Source: Adiantum capillus-veneris (taxonomy: Eukaryota; Streptophyta; Polypodiopsida; Polypodiales; Pteridaceae). From it: a DNA stretch of 62,000 bases. Each line of letters starts with the position of its first letter. Position 1 is the stretch's first letter. The stretch covers positions 3,312,501 to 3,374,500 of the forward strand of contig CM043968.1 in the NCBI GenBank assembly GCA_014529385.2, written 5' to 3'. Both the position numbers and the translations under genes were made by a program. The notes under the pieces were generated by a model. It saw nothing but the letters and a program-made list of their open reading frames with translations, did no database searches and had not been told where the DNA came from. Positions 10,404 to 22,189 of this stretch are shown in pieces.

Positions 10404-11640
10404 TGATGGTAGATCACTTTTGGCATGTACAAAGTAGCGTTTATATGCATAGTCATATGTACAAAAAGATGTAAATACATGCATTTGGGAGCTTTACGAA
10501 GTGATTTCAAGTTCTAAAAAAGATGCAACGTGTACACATTGTGAATAGTCAGGTTCGCGTGCTAGCAGTCAGGCACATGTACATGCCCATATAGGGTGTC
10601 GGCACCTTAGATATGGTTTCAAATGGTGTCTTTTGGCTCTAGGGAATGTGTTTGGGCTTTCTAGAATGTAAATAATGCAAGTGGGAGGAGTGAGAACCCT
10701 CGTCTCGCCCGGGAAGTCTAGAACATGCAGTAACTGTCTATTTACGGTGCCTGATCTGCGGTGATGCGTGCACCGCTCTAGAAGTGGTCAAAAATAGAAT
10801 GTGGAGATGTGGCAAAGTGCTTTGGGTATCGAGGATCAAGCGTACAAAATTTGGTGAATTTTGGAGTCCGTTTGGGGTTTTTCCCACGAAAAATGCCTGT
10901 CGGGGGTAAAAACTGGCCAAAACTGGGTAAAAAAAGGTCAAAAAATGACCAAAAATTGTGTGAAAAGGCTTCAATTTGCCACATCACTCACGGTGCCGTG
11001 AGTGTTTCAGCAGAGGGAGTGTTTTTGAAGCCAAGTCTTGGCACTTTCACCTCTCTGTGTGTGGGAGGAAGCAGGGTTCCTACAGGTGGTCTAGTGCAGT
11101 CCCGTCGCGTTCACGTCCTGTTTTCGAGTGTGTGGAGGAGTGAATGAGAGCTTTCTCTCTTCAATTTTGCACTTGGGAGAGTCTATGGAAGTTTTGAGGT
11201 TTCCATGGATGTGTGTGCGCGAGGAATTGAGGGAAGAAGGTGCGGCTTTCTGCAAAACTATGTGACCCTGTATCGGTGCCATTAGGGTTGGTGCTACTCC
11301 AAAGAGTCCAACAAAGTGGAGTTTGGTGAAGCTTTTGCAACGGTTTGAGAGAGGCCTTTTGTGGCTGGAGTTTTTGAGTTTTTTATGGTTTTTCTTGTAT
11401 ATTTTGGTCACCATCAAGTGTGATTTCAAGTGTTGATCAACTCGATTCACCTTGTAGTGTCTGCGGGCAGGCAAGGGCTTGTAGGTCGAGGCGTTCGGAG
11501 TTTGAATTGAGCTTGTGGGTAGTATTTTTATTGAGCTCTTGAGTGGTGATGTGTGTGGGTTAGAATTAGAGTAATTTTCTTGTGTGGTGTTGAGTTGTCT
11601 AGGTGTGTGAGTGTGCGCACGGCGTCTTTTGCTCCATCAT
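10404..11640 (+). repeat. G1 3' LTR
   Basis: The LTR is about 1.24 kb, beginning TGATGGTAGATC after the polypurine tract and ending ...CTCCATCA. Parts match 794-1186 (same strand) and 7175-7817 (opposite strand). The middle 10800-10997 has no partner in the 5' LTR. X sequence resumes directly after it (AGCATAGTACTATTTC). A perfect 5-bp target duplication is not clear; CCGT on the left and TCGTG on the right are the best candidates. Confidence 0.88.
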
Positions 11641-11734
11641 CGTGAAGCATAGTACTATTTCAAGGCTATTGATACTATCATTGAATGAAAACGCATCATC
11701 ATATCTCAAGTGTCATTAAGTGCATAGTGTCTCA
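11641..11734 (+). repeat. X repeat copy 1, second part
   Basis: It matches X copy 2 (32010-32103) in reverse complement, directly continuing the part that ended at 793. It ends where L1 begins. The stretch TGCATAGTGT at 11721-11730 is the likely left target duplication of L1. Confidence 0.75.
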
Positions 11735-12017
11735 TAAATTTGTGCTACTAATTCTAGCCGTGAAAAAAGCTCGCTACTGCTGTACGCTGCCCCCCCCACC
11801 ACCATCACTGAACACCCTCCCTTCGCCCTCGCGATGTCGCTGCTCTGCGCGCTGGTGCTGCCTACTCTTGCGTACAGCCCACCTCCCCTGCTTGCTCATC
11901 TGCCCTCACGCACCAACCCCCCCGTCCCCAGCTCGCTCAACTGCCCCCATGCGCCAGCCCCCCCCCCCCGTCCCCCACTCACTGCCTTCAGGATCCCATC
12001 CCTCTTCTCCCTTGCGA

Positions 12018-12019
<2 letters not shown>

Positions 12020-12061
<42 letters not shown>
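12020..12061 (+). repeat. Poly-C tract in L1
   Basis: About 40 consecutive C residues lie in the L1 5' region. The tract is long enough to be copy-number unstable and to be misassembled. Proline-rich frames across it are compositional. Confidence 0.9.
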
Positions 12062-12173
12062 TGCCGTTGGTTTCTCTTTGCGCCTCGACCTTGAGGGCTT
12101 TTCCTTCGCAGTCGAAGCTCCTCGGAAGTCGTCTGGTTCTTGTCATTTTCCCCACTCACAACAATAGACATAG

Positions 12174-13835
12174 ATGGAGGCCCAATCTCCGTCCCAGAGG
12201 GACTCTCCAGAAGCCCCCTCGCCCCATCATGCAGAGCCCACCATCCGACTTGCTCTCTTGCCGACAGAGCAAGCAAGCCTAGCCGCAGAGGTGGAGTGCC
12301 TCCAAGCGACTTCCGTTATCTACGAGATCATTGACACCCGACCTAGCAGAGGAGAGGTGCGTGATGTGCTCCAAGCCCGCCTTTTAGGAGAGGTGGGCAA
12401 GATTCTCGATGTTCAGTTTCTGGGGCGTGGCTACTACCAGATAGAGTTTGAGACTCCCCAGATGGCGTCCAAGGTCATTAAATAAGCTCCCTACCCTTCC
12501 GAGCAGTTCGAGCACACTTTCGACAGAGACGACCCAGCTACCGACGTTCTTGTCGAAAAGGCAGACCTATCCATCTTAGTTTGCTTACTCGTCCTGAAGA
12601 GGGAGTACCTTCTGCTCCTTTCTAGGATAGGCTCAGAGATTGGGACTGCCCTCGCACGGCAGCCTCTGTAGCTGCCAGGGCGGCCGGCATTCCCACAGTA
12701 TGTAATCTGGTTCGGGACACCCACACTCTCCCGAAGGTCATCCTACTACCTCGAGTGAGTGGCGGTTGGTTCCGCCAGAGCATGGAGTATTCGGGCCTCC
12801 CGAATCAGTGTTTTAATTGTCGTCATATGGGCCATCTTGCGCAAGCCTTGTCCATGGAGGAGACTCCGACCTTCACCTCGGGCTCAGCCCCAGCCTTCAA
12901 GGGCTGGCCAGCAGCAACAGACAGTCACAGGGTACGCAAGCAAAAGGTTTGTGGTCAGCGTCGATAGGGGCGACCACGTCAGCCTGGCACTCAGAGTGGT
13001 CCCCAGGCTCCAGTCTAGCAGCAGTGGATTCCCGCAAAAAACCGTTTCGACCCACTTGAGTAGAACAAGGTCCCTACTCCACCCTCCACCTCAACCTCAC
13101 CTACGACAGCCCCTCCCCCACCCCCCATCCCCCCCCCGAGTTCCCCTCTGCCCCTCCCCACGCCTCCTTCCTCCGCCTATCCGCCTCCCCTTCTCCCACT
13201 GCGGCTCCCCGTCCCCCCACTCCTCCTCCCCCCTACTTCCACATCTCCTCCGCTCCTACCCCGCAGCCGACCTAAGGGACAGGACCATCCTCGACTGCTA
13301 GGAGATCTCTCGGCAGTGCTTTGTCACGTCGCTCGGTGAGAGAGGGACAACCTTTCTTGCAATCCCCACTTCTGGTGCAGATGTCTCCCTTTGCAGCAGT
13401 TCCTTGTGGATTGACGAGCTTCGACATTCGTCGTTGGTACGACTTCTTTGCCTACGACTTCACACGTTTTCTCGGCAACCCTTCACCAGACTTTGAGGCA
13501 GCTTGCTTCAAAGTTCATGTACTGTTCCTTGCAACTAGAGGGATAGAGGCCCTGAACTCAGCGGTTGGCTTCTCTTTTTCCCTATGCGGCAAGGACCAGT
13601 CTGAGTGGACCTTAGACTCAATGTTGGAGTGGCTACAGGCACAGGCCCTCGAGTTCTCTCATCACATGGGAGACCTAGGGGTTACAAACTTGGTTCAGAC
13701 TCTGTGGCCATTGGCCAAGTTTTCAGTGACACCTCCAGACTCGGCAGGATGTGGTCACATTGTGGTTCACTTCTTTGCTGACATGCAGAGCCCGCCATGC
13801 TATGTACACATACATGAGGACTGCTGGACATAGGA
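12174..13835 (+). pseudogene. L1 ORF1 (nucleic-acid binding, zinc knuckle)
   Basis: ORF1 of plant LINEs binds the RNA. Start is the ATG at 12174 (MEAQSPSQRDSP). The first block to 12485 (SVIYEIIDTRPSRGEVRDVL, GYYQIEFETP) ends at a stop. Related sequence continues in shifted frames (REYLLLLSRIG), with a CCHC-like knuckle CFNCRHMGHLAQ near 12810-12845, then a very proline-rich region to 13300 and a domain to about 13830. L2 at 20839-22180 has the same order and keeps the knuckle as CFICRKMDHLAKAC. Several frame shifts break it. Confidence 0.7.
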
Positions 13836-13966
13836 GGTTTCCTTGCGCACGGCTCGTTCTTCTTGGGCTTGGGCTAGACATTCTTTGTAGTCACGTCTAT
13901 CTCCAAGCCAGCCTCAAAGATAGCACGGTAAACTGTTGTTGCAGCATCATTTCTCTCTCGCTCTCC

Positions 13967-16900
13967 ATGAGGATCGTCTCATGGAACGTGCAAGGATTAG
14001 GTGGACCCCAATTTCAGCGCCAGAGGGGCCGATTACGTCAGGAGCTTCTGCGATGCCGTGTTGGAGGAGAGATTGATCTTCCTATGCTACAGGAGCATCA
14101 TCTGTGTGAGAGCCACACGTGGTTAGCTTTTGCATGGGCAGTATGAGATATTCTGGTCAGTTGCATTTAGACATGGTGGCATCCAGGGAGGGGTATGTAT
14201 GACTATTGCGGACTCTTGGCAGTAGGCCATTGTGGACAGAGGTATTATTGTGCCTTGCAGGGCTCAGTGGATTACTATGCAAGTTCAGGGTTTCCTCTTG
14301 GGCTTCCTGAATATCTATGCGTCCAATGTGGCGAGTGCACTTGCAAAGTTTTGGTCTCACATTGTAGCGTCTCTGTCGCAGGCAGAGCAATGGTGCATTG
14401 GGGGTGACTTTTAACAGGCTGGAGGACCCCTCTGACAGGGTTGGAGGTAGCCATGCTATTGTGCATGGAGTTGAGTTGGCAGCTTGGAAGAGGCTATGTA
14501 TGACTTTGAGGTTTGACAGCACTCTAGCTTTGTGAGGACCCTATACAGCCTGCTGGCCTTCTCTCATTCGGACCGCAGAGTGGGAGGAGTGAATTTATCC
14601 CGGATAGATCGCTTCTACGCTAGTGACCACATCTGTGACTTGGGTGCGACAGTTTGCATTTTGGATGGGACATCTTTTTCAGACCATGCACCAGTGATCC
14701 TCACAATGACAGATAGACGCAGGAGGGGGAGCACGATGCCACGCATCCCTGAGAGGATCTTACGGATGCTGAGCTCAGAGAGCGAGTGGTGGCTCTTTGG
14801 ACAAAGGGCTTGGACACGCAGGACTCTCATGTTGGCAAGGTGGCCTCTGGACTTGCTCAACTTAGTCGATTTTTTCGTCAGGAGTCTACGGCCCACCTGG
14901 CTGCAGCGAGAGAGAAGTAGCAACGTCTCTAACGGGGCGTTGCTTCCTTGCAGAGGATGTAGGAACAGCATCCAGACAGTCCTTGGTTGGAGGAGCAGCT
15001 CCAGCAGGCTCACCAGGAACTTATCAGCTCAGAGGAGAGGCGTCATGAGTTTGCTTCCCATCCATAGGCATCTCAGTGGGCCCAGGTGGGTGACAAAGTG
15101 ACGAGGGCCTTCTTTGAGACAGTGGGACCCCGGCATGCGCACGCTAATGTCAGCTAGTTGAGGAGGCCTGACGGGTCAGTTGCTTCAGAGCCAGAGGACA
15201 TGCGTACAGTTGCTGCTGATTTTTACCGCAACATGTTATCAGCAGAGCCTCAGTCAGAGCGGCACGATGCATGCAGAGAGCAAGTTTGGGCACAGATGCC
15301 TTGTCTTGTGATTGAGGAGATGCGCCAGAGGCTTGAGCTGCCTCTTCAGCTAGAGAAGCTCCACGCGGCCCTCAGAGCACTTCCACGTGGGAGCTGTCCC
15401 GTTGAGGATGGTTTGACTCCCATTTTGTTCTTAGATTAGTGGGACTTGCTTGGTTTAGAGCTCTGTAGCGCTTTTCAGTAATCTTACACACAGGAGAGAT
15501 GCCTGACAGCATGAGTGAGGGCTTGATCTGTCTCATTCCCAAGGAGGGTGGCTCCTTGGATGAGATTCGGCAGTGGCGAGCCATCACCATCCTCAACTTA
15601 GCCTACAAAATTCTTGTCAAGGCTCTGAGTTTAAGGATTCAGCCACTTCTAGAGAGCATTATACATGGGACCCAGACAGGTTTTGTCAAGGAGCACATTA
15701 TCCTTGACAATATCTTTACTTTTTGGGAGGCATCTGTCCTCATGCGCCTCCGTGGTGAGCATCTGGTGATCTTTCTTCTCGGTTTTAAGAAGACCTACTA
15801 TAGAGTAGACTGGGACTTTTTGGAGGGCACTCTACACAGGATGGGCTTCTCAGATTACTGGATCAGAGGTGTGTCAGCTCTTTATAGACGTACACACAGT
15901 CGGGTGATTTTGGCAGGACGTAGAGGAGATCGTTTCATGCTCACACGTTCGGTCAGAGAGGGCTGCCCTCTTGTCCCCTTCCTCTTTTTTTTCTATGCTG
16001 AGGCAATGAGAAGATATTTGGTTTCACAGCAGGTTGATTTACGTGGCTTAGCGCTCCCTATTCAGGGCGATGAGCTACTGGATGCTGAGTTTGTAGACGA
16101 CTTAGCTTTGTACTTGGAGGGCCAGGAGGCCAACCTACACAGGTGTAAGCAGGCTCTTGAGACGTTTTGTTGTGCATCAGGTGCACTGATTAACTGGAGG
16201 AAGACAGTCGCTTTCTCGGTTGGCAGTGCTCCTACACCTGATTTGCTACTAGGTGAGGGTTTTAGATGGATCCCCCAAGGGACTGCACTGTGCAGTTCGA
16301 CACTTGGGCTGTCAAGTTGGCTTAAACTTGTCTCCTTAGTAGCAGATTGCTCCCCTCCTCTTGTCCATCGGGAGGAAGCTGTTACATTGAAGCTCGGCAT
16401 GACTTTCTTTGGCAGACAGAGTTGTAGTGGCCAAGCAAGTGTTGTTGGCTACTATGTGGTACATCACTTCTTGTTAGATCTTTTCGAGCTCCTGCATTAG
16501 CCAAGTAGAGAGGTTGATCAGGAACTTCCTTTGGTCAAGGGGGGACACTCAGATAGTCCGGGCCAAAGTGGCCTAGCAGGTTATCACTCTACCGTGTTCT
16601 CAGGGGGGGGTTGAAGATCATAGACCCATCACAGCAGAGCAGAGCCCTTCTTGGGAAGGTTGTTGTCAGAGGACTGCTTCCAAGGGAGGAGCCCTAGAAA
16701 GAGTTTTTGCTTTAGCGGCCCAAAGCTAGAGTGCCTCAGGCAAGAGGCCCTTGGAGACCTACCATCAGATGGATTTTCACAGAGATGCGCAGAGTTGGCT
16801 TGAGCAGGAGACTGGAGGACCGCTTTGCTGTGAGCCTGCTTCGCTCCTGGGAGCAGCTGCAGAGAGGCCTGGAGCAGCACCAGGCCACTTGCACGGGGGA

Positions 16901-17900
16901 GCGCCTGAGATATCCCCTTGTTTGAACCCCATGGTCAGCACTCAGAGAGGCCACTTGGTTGGTAGTAGGCCTCTTTCAGAGGATCCGAGTTGTGGGCATT
17001 TGTGGGAGGACTTGTGTCATAGATCCTGACCAGTGGTTCTTGAGATAGGCCATTGGAGGCTACGGGCTTGGGAGAGCTGTCCACTTGCATGAGTGCAATG
17101 GGATCTTGGAGAAGGGTTTTGGTGGGACCCTTTCGCCTCAGCCAACCATCCAAGTGTCCCTTTCTTTTAGTACATTGTTCGATTGGGACATCACATACTG
17201 CAGCACAAAGAGAGGCTCGTCATGCTGCAGCACCTCATTGGCAGGAGGAGGGTCTCACAGCTGAGTTCTTGTCAGCTTTTTGGGCGAGGTTGTCAGACGC
17301 CAGACAGTCGCGGCGAGTCACATTATTCTAGTGGTTGGTTGCACATAGAGCTAGAGCAGTGGGGATTTGTCTTGTACATAGTGGTCTCTCGACAGCATGC
17401 AACTTGTGACCATCCTTTGGAGAGTCAGCGTCAGTGTCTTTGGGACTACCCTATGGCATAGCAGGTGTGGCTTCGGGTCCTTCGACTGATGCCAGCTCTT
17501 TCCACAGCACGGCAATGCATTGGGGGACAACTGCTTGGTCCAGTCTCATGGGCCCTGCATTACATTTTGAGCTATCCTCCACCAGCAGCATGATAGTGAT
17601 ACAGGGGGTCGACCTACACTCCAGCCTGATTCAGAGCTTACTCCACAGGAGTGGTGTAGTGAGAGAGAGGTGTGTTGGGAGCTCGTATGTCCCCTGACAC
17701 TCTGGCTCATCTGGCGGGCCCGCTGCTTCCGCATCTTTGAGGCTCGCCTTGTGCCACTAGTGGAGACTGTTCGAGACTTTTAGCTGGAGCTGATCCATAC
17801 ACGCAGGGGACAGTCCAGAGACTTCAGGGCAGCTCCGACCGCATGTGAGAGCGTAGAGAGGCGTTCCTTTGACTATGGCGCCCTGGACCTTTCTTCACCA
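13967..17900 (+). pseudogene. L1 ORF2 (endonuclease, reverse transcriptase, zf-RVT)
   Basis: The ATG at 13967 begins MRIVSWNVQGLGG, the standard start of an APE-type endonuclease in plant LINEs. Its end is marked by RIDRFYAS and SDHAPVIL near 14610-14700. Reverse transcriptase runs 15160-16500: EGLICLIPKEGG, IIHGTQTGFVKEH, and a degenerate palm GFKKTYYRVDWDFL. The catalytic block is AEFVDDLALYL near 16085-16125, with both aspartates. A zinc-binding zf-RVT region follows at about 17300-17500 (CDH...W). At least five frame shifts or stops interrupt it. It would have nicked target DNA and copied the LINE RNA. Confidence 0.88.
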
Positions 17901-18113
17901 TGGTCCAGGGAGTTCTCATATGTCCTACCGTCCACCTGTGTGGCCTTTCCCTCTTCCCATCTCTTGATTTAGCCCTCATTGTACATATGCTGTTTTTTCA
18001 TTGGGGGAGTCTCCCCTTATGATTGTTTCAGCCCTCTCTAGTAGAGGTGGTTGTAGCCCTATGGGCAGTTTCATTAACTAACAGAAAGATCTTTTCTCAA
18101 AGAAAAAAAAAAT

Positions 18114-19692
18114 TGCAGAATGTGCACAGAAAATAAGAAGTATTTTCTACGTTGAATATTGTCACTGTTTGATGTCTTCCATCATGAGATGAGCTACACT
18201 ATCATGAACCACACTATCAGATCCAAAGTTCCATTGAATAAATGTTAACAAATAGGAAAATTCTTGGTGGATTAAATGTGTTGAATACAGTAAGGAGCCA
18301 TAGAGTTGGTGGATTTTCCTACTTGCATTGGTCTATTAATAATACACGCTTTAATATTGTTTAATAAAAGCCACTAAATAAGTTCTTAGAGGTCTTGGTG
18401 GCAAGATTTTTTGGGACTAGAACGACCTAGAACTAACTCTCGAGAGTATTTTGTCTGGTTCGAAATGGTTAAAAATGCATTAAAAAATATTCTCCAATTG
18501 AGCTGAGATTGAGTGCTCATGGAATGTACTCACATACCTACAAGGAAATTTCTTACGAGTTCCACCTTGGTGTTCCAGGAACAACTTACTTGGCCAAGGG
18601 ACACAATCTATGTGTATCGTCATTGTCACGCTCCTCTCTCGCTTGGCTGATGTTGTCTATGCATTTTTTTTATGTTTGCGCATTGATAGTGCTATCATAG
18701 CCTGGTTGAAGGATAAAGATATTTTGGTGGCAACAAACTGCTATAAGGACGTCTCTCTCTCCACTACCGAGGACTTATGATGCCAAACAAGCTTGCTCCT
18801 AAGCCCTATGAGGTAGGGAATGGACACTCACTGTCTTTTCCCCGAAAACTCGTGACTACATGGCGAGCGGCGGGGAGACCGCGAGCCATGGTAGGAGCGA
18901 GAAAGGACAATGAGTGTCCTTTCCTGGCCGTCATAATTGTTGGGAGAGGGGCCATGATGAAACTTTCTGCATGCTGAGTTGTCAATAGCAGAAGCAATTC
19001 AAAGCGCTGAGTTAGCGAATCATCATTGGTCTGCAATCGTTTGACAATTCCAGAGGTCGAGGTGTCGGCAGGATTGTGAACGTGCAGACTGTCCATGCAT
19101 TCTTGCATTCCCCATGCTGAGCTGTTGTCAATCCAGCGATTGCATACTGATATTCCAAAAAATAATGCAAGCTGATTGTACGGCCCTAATCATCTGCCCC
19201 TCGACCAACGACCATGACGACTAAGGTCGTTGTCATTGGTACTAAATGGTAGCTATTGAATTTTTGTTTTTAATACCGAGGTGAAAGTAGAGAATCAAGT
19301 GCTGAATCCCAAAGTAGACTTTGTCGTCCTTTTTCGTTGAGAGATAGAGAAACATCATGTCTGAGAATGACACTGAGAAGTTCATGAAAAAATTTGAATA
19401 GTTTCTTAAAGCAAAGACTATCTCAGCAATATTAAACTAGACCCTAGTTTTGGAGAGTCTCCAAGTACTGAGACCTTTCCAATAAGAAGAAAAAAAAGCT
19501 ATTAGAAAACACGGAAGACTTGATCATAATTGACTCAATAACGTTAATAATCTTTTACTCATATGGTCGAATTTCAAAGCTTAAGTTCGGAAGAATCCTT
19601 TCACTGTGAGGTCACTATGTGAATGTTGCTGACCATTGCCGACCCCACAAATCTTTGAGCTCACAAAAATAACCTCCAAAACCACAAAAGGA

Positions 19693-19738
<46 letters not shown>

Positions 19739-20598
19739 CCAGCTTGGTTTAAGGCGTTTACCCTCATGGTTTTATAATTACTATTATCCAAACAAGGCCT
19801 GAAACTTGAAAAGAAGAGAGTTCACCACCAAAAAACCCAACAGCATTCAAAGACAACAATGTAACTCAATACTCATTTAACTAGAATACTTTCGATATTG
19901 TAGGTATCCAAAGAATAATAATTCACCAACGGTGCCTTTTTATGAGATTTTTGGAAGGAAAAATAAGCTAATAGGACAGTTCAATTGAACAAGCAAATGC
20001 CATTCTAATATGAAAGTTCATTTGAGTAAGCAAATGCAACTTAAGACACCCTTGAAATAGTAACAGTAAGCCATTCTCGTGAAAGGGGGAGCACTCTTCT
20101 CCCTAAAACAGAAGGCTGATGGAATTGAGTTCCAAATCTAGGCAGTGTGCAAATTAAACTGAGCATAATCAAAATTCTTCACAACTGAAACTCTTGTCGC
20201 ATGCACACCCTTCACATTTACATCTCCAGACGCTCTTAGGAATCAAGCTCTGTTCATTGTTTATTTGCCAAACTATTGCTTTGTTCATTGTTTATATGCC
20301 TAAGCATCAATCCACTTGCTGCATAATTCCTTGAAGCAAAGCAAACCATTAGTAATCAAAAGAAAAAACACTCATTGAGGTGTTTAATTATTGTGCTTAC
20401 CACTTCAACTTTGTAGATATAAGTTGACCATCTTCATTCACAAGCATGTATTGGTGGATGCGTGGGAAGTTCCACCCACAAACGCAAGCATTGAGCTCTT
20501 CTTTCCAGTTCTCTTCAACATTATTAACAATTTACTCCTCCCAGTTACAAAAACCATAACTCTAGAGAGATACGATATGATGCGCTCTAACGAGTAGA
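18114..20598 (+). repeat. X repeat copy 1, third part
   Basis: This resumes the X sequence after L1 and is the reverse complement of 30530-32010. Copy 1 has two extra stretches relative to copy 2: about 18141-18302 and about 19278-20140. Part of the second (19960-20140) is present in copy 3 (28860-29090), so it was probably deleted from copy 2. The last 58 bp (20540-20598) match the outer end of the foldback element at 29510-30565. L2 interrupts at 20599. I see no convincing gene. Confidence 0.75.
19695..19736 (+). repeat. (GA)n microsatellite
   Basis: About 20 uninterrupted GA dinucleotides lie inside X copy 1. Confidence 0.95.
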
Positions 20599-22189
20599 GC
20601 CCTCTTTTTGCCCCCTGTGCACCTTCCCTCTGCTCTCTGCTTGCATCCTACAACCTCACGCCACCGTTGCCCCCTTCCCCCACCCCCACCCCCCCAACTG
20701 CTCGTGCTACCCTGCCTCTCCTTTTCGCCTTGCCTACAGCCCTTTAGCCCGCCGCATTCCCGCTCCCCCACTACCCCTTGGCTTTTGCCATGTTAGCTAT
20801 CCCTATCCTATTTCGCCCCCCCCCCCCGTTTCTGCGAGATGTCTTCTGGAGAAGATAAGGAGGCATCGACACACCATTCATCAACAGTAGCAGACATATG
20901 GAAGCTCATGCTCCGCCGCAGAGGGACTTAGATGAAGCCCCCTCGTCCGACTCCACCGAGCCCACCATCTGACTTGCTCTGTCACCAACAGAGCAAGCGA
21001 GCCTCGCAGCAAAGGCAGAGCGCCTCCAGGCCACCTCTATCATCTGCACAATTATTGGCAATCGTCCCAGTCGAGGAGAGATACGCGACCTTCTCTAGGC
21101 CCTCCTTTTAGCAGAGGTGGGAAAGATCATTGACATCCAGCTTCTCGGGCGAGGATACTATCCGATAGAGTTTGAGACTCCCAAATTGACTGCCAAGGTC
21201 ATTTCAATGAGCCCGTTGGCCATCTGAGCGGTCCTATTGAGTTCAAGACTAATAAACTTCTAGTTAGAGCTCATTTCCCGACAGTGGTGCCATTGGTTTG
21301 ATTCAGCATTGGATGTTCTTGTCAAGGAGGGAGACTTGCCTATTTCGGTCTACTCTCGTGGCCTACGGAGGGAGTACTTATTGCTTCTTTCTGGGATTGG
21401 TACCAAGATCAGGGCAGTCTTGGATACCCTGCACATGGCAGCTTCGGTTGCAGCCAAGGCTGCCGGTGTACCTTCAGTACGCATTCTGGTTCGTAACACT
21501 TTTACTCTCCCAAAGGTGGTCCTTTTGACTAGGGTAAGTGGGGGATGGTTACGCCAAAGGGTGAAGTATTCGGGACTCTTGAATCAGTGCTTCATTTGTA
21601 GGAAGATGGACCACTTAGCGAAGGCTTGTCCTTGCAGAAGATCTCGACCCACAGCACATGCGCAGCCTCCCAAGGCTGAGCACGCCAAGTAGACAGGTAC
21701 CTAGGACACATAGGCTGGTACCTCCACAGAGGCCAGTGATCAGCCAACTGACGGTTGGCAGCAGGATGCCTGGCCGCTGTCGACACGGACGGGCTCGCCA
21801 CATTGCCCCCTCTGGGGGCTAATCTCCTGCAGCTCAACAACATTGGATTTTGACAACGAACCGCTTTGATCCCCTTCAGTAGGAGTCCCTTGAGGAGTCC
21901 CCCCTCCACCTCAACTCCACCACCGCCACCACCTTCCCCCCCTCCAACCTTTGACTCCTCTATTACGCCTCCACCTCCCCCCCTTTCCCCGGTGGAGCCC
22001 CCATCCTCATTACCTTACCCTTCTCACACTCCTCCTCAAACGGAGGGGATTGGACACACATCCGCAACGAGACGCTCTCTTGGTAGTGCTTTCGCTATGA
22101 GTCGCATGGCTTGAGAGGGACAGCCCCACTTGGGGACGCCACTTCTGGTTTTGACCACTCCTTTTGTAGCAGTCCCCTATGGTTTGACC
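20599..22189 (+). mobile_element. LINE L2, 3'-truncated
   Basis: It contains a LINE 5' UTR with C runs (20690s, 20815-20827) and ORF1, then stops where gypsy sequence begins at about 22190. The stop corresponds to about 13410 of L1. LINEs normally lose 5' ends, so loss of the 3' part implies a later deletion or a G2 insertion. Confidence 0.75.
20839..22120 (+). pseudogene. L2 ORF1 remnant
   Basis: It starts at ATG 20839 (MSSGEDKEAS). Similarity to L1 ORF1 appears in several frames: REYLLLLSGIGTKIRAVL, VRNTFTLPKVVLLTRV and the zinc knuckle CFICRKMDHLAKAC near 21590-21635. A proline-rich stretch follows (21900-22020). In-frame stops and shifts are frequent. The knuckle is better preserved than in L1. 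Confidence 0.7.

Larger units (their letters stand above)
11735..18113 (+). mobile_element. LINE L1, near full length
   Basis: A non-LTR retrotransposon of about 6.4 kb with C/T-rich 5' UTR, ORF1, ORF2, a 3' UTR (about 17900-18100) and a short A tail at 18100-18112. The diverged duplication TGCATAGTGT (11721-11730) and TGCAGAATGTG (18114-18124) flanks it; X copy 2 has one version of the site. The 3' UTR is shared with L3 (47878 onward). Both ORFs are disrupted, so it is a dead copy. Confidence 0.85.

Noticed and set aside
11834-12276. Proline-rich and glycine-rich frames across the C tract
   Set aside because: They are explained by the poly-C run and C/T-rich LINE 5' UTR; the frames exist on both strands.
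18509-19108. Short frames in X copy 1 and their twins in copy 2 (31321-31860)
   Set aside because: They are similar only because X is duplicated; differences between copies include frame-breaking indels and there is no recognisable domain.
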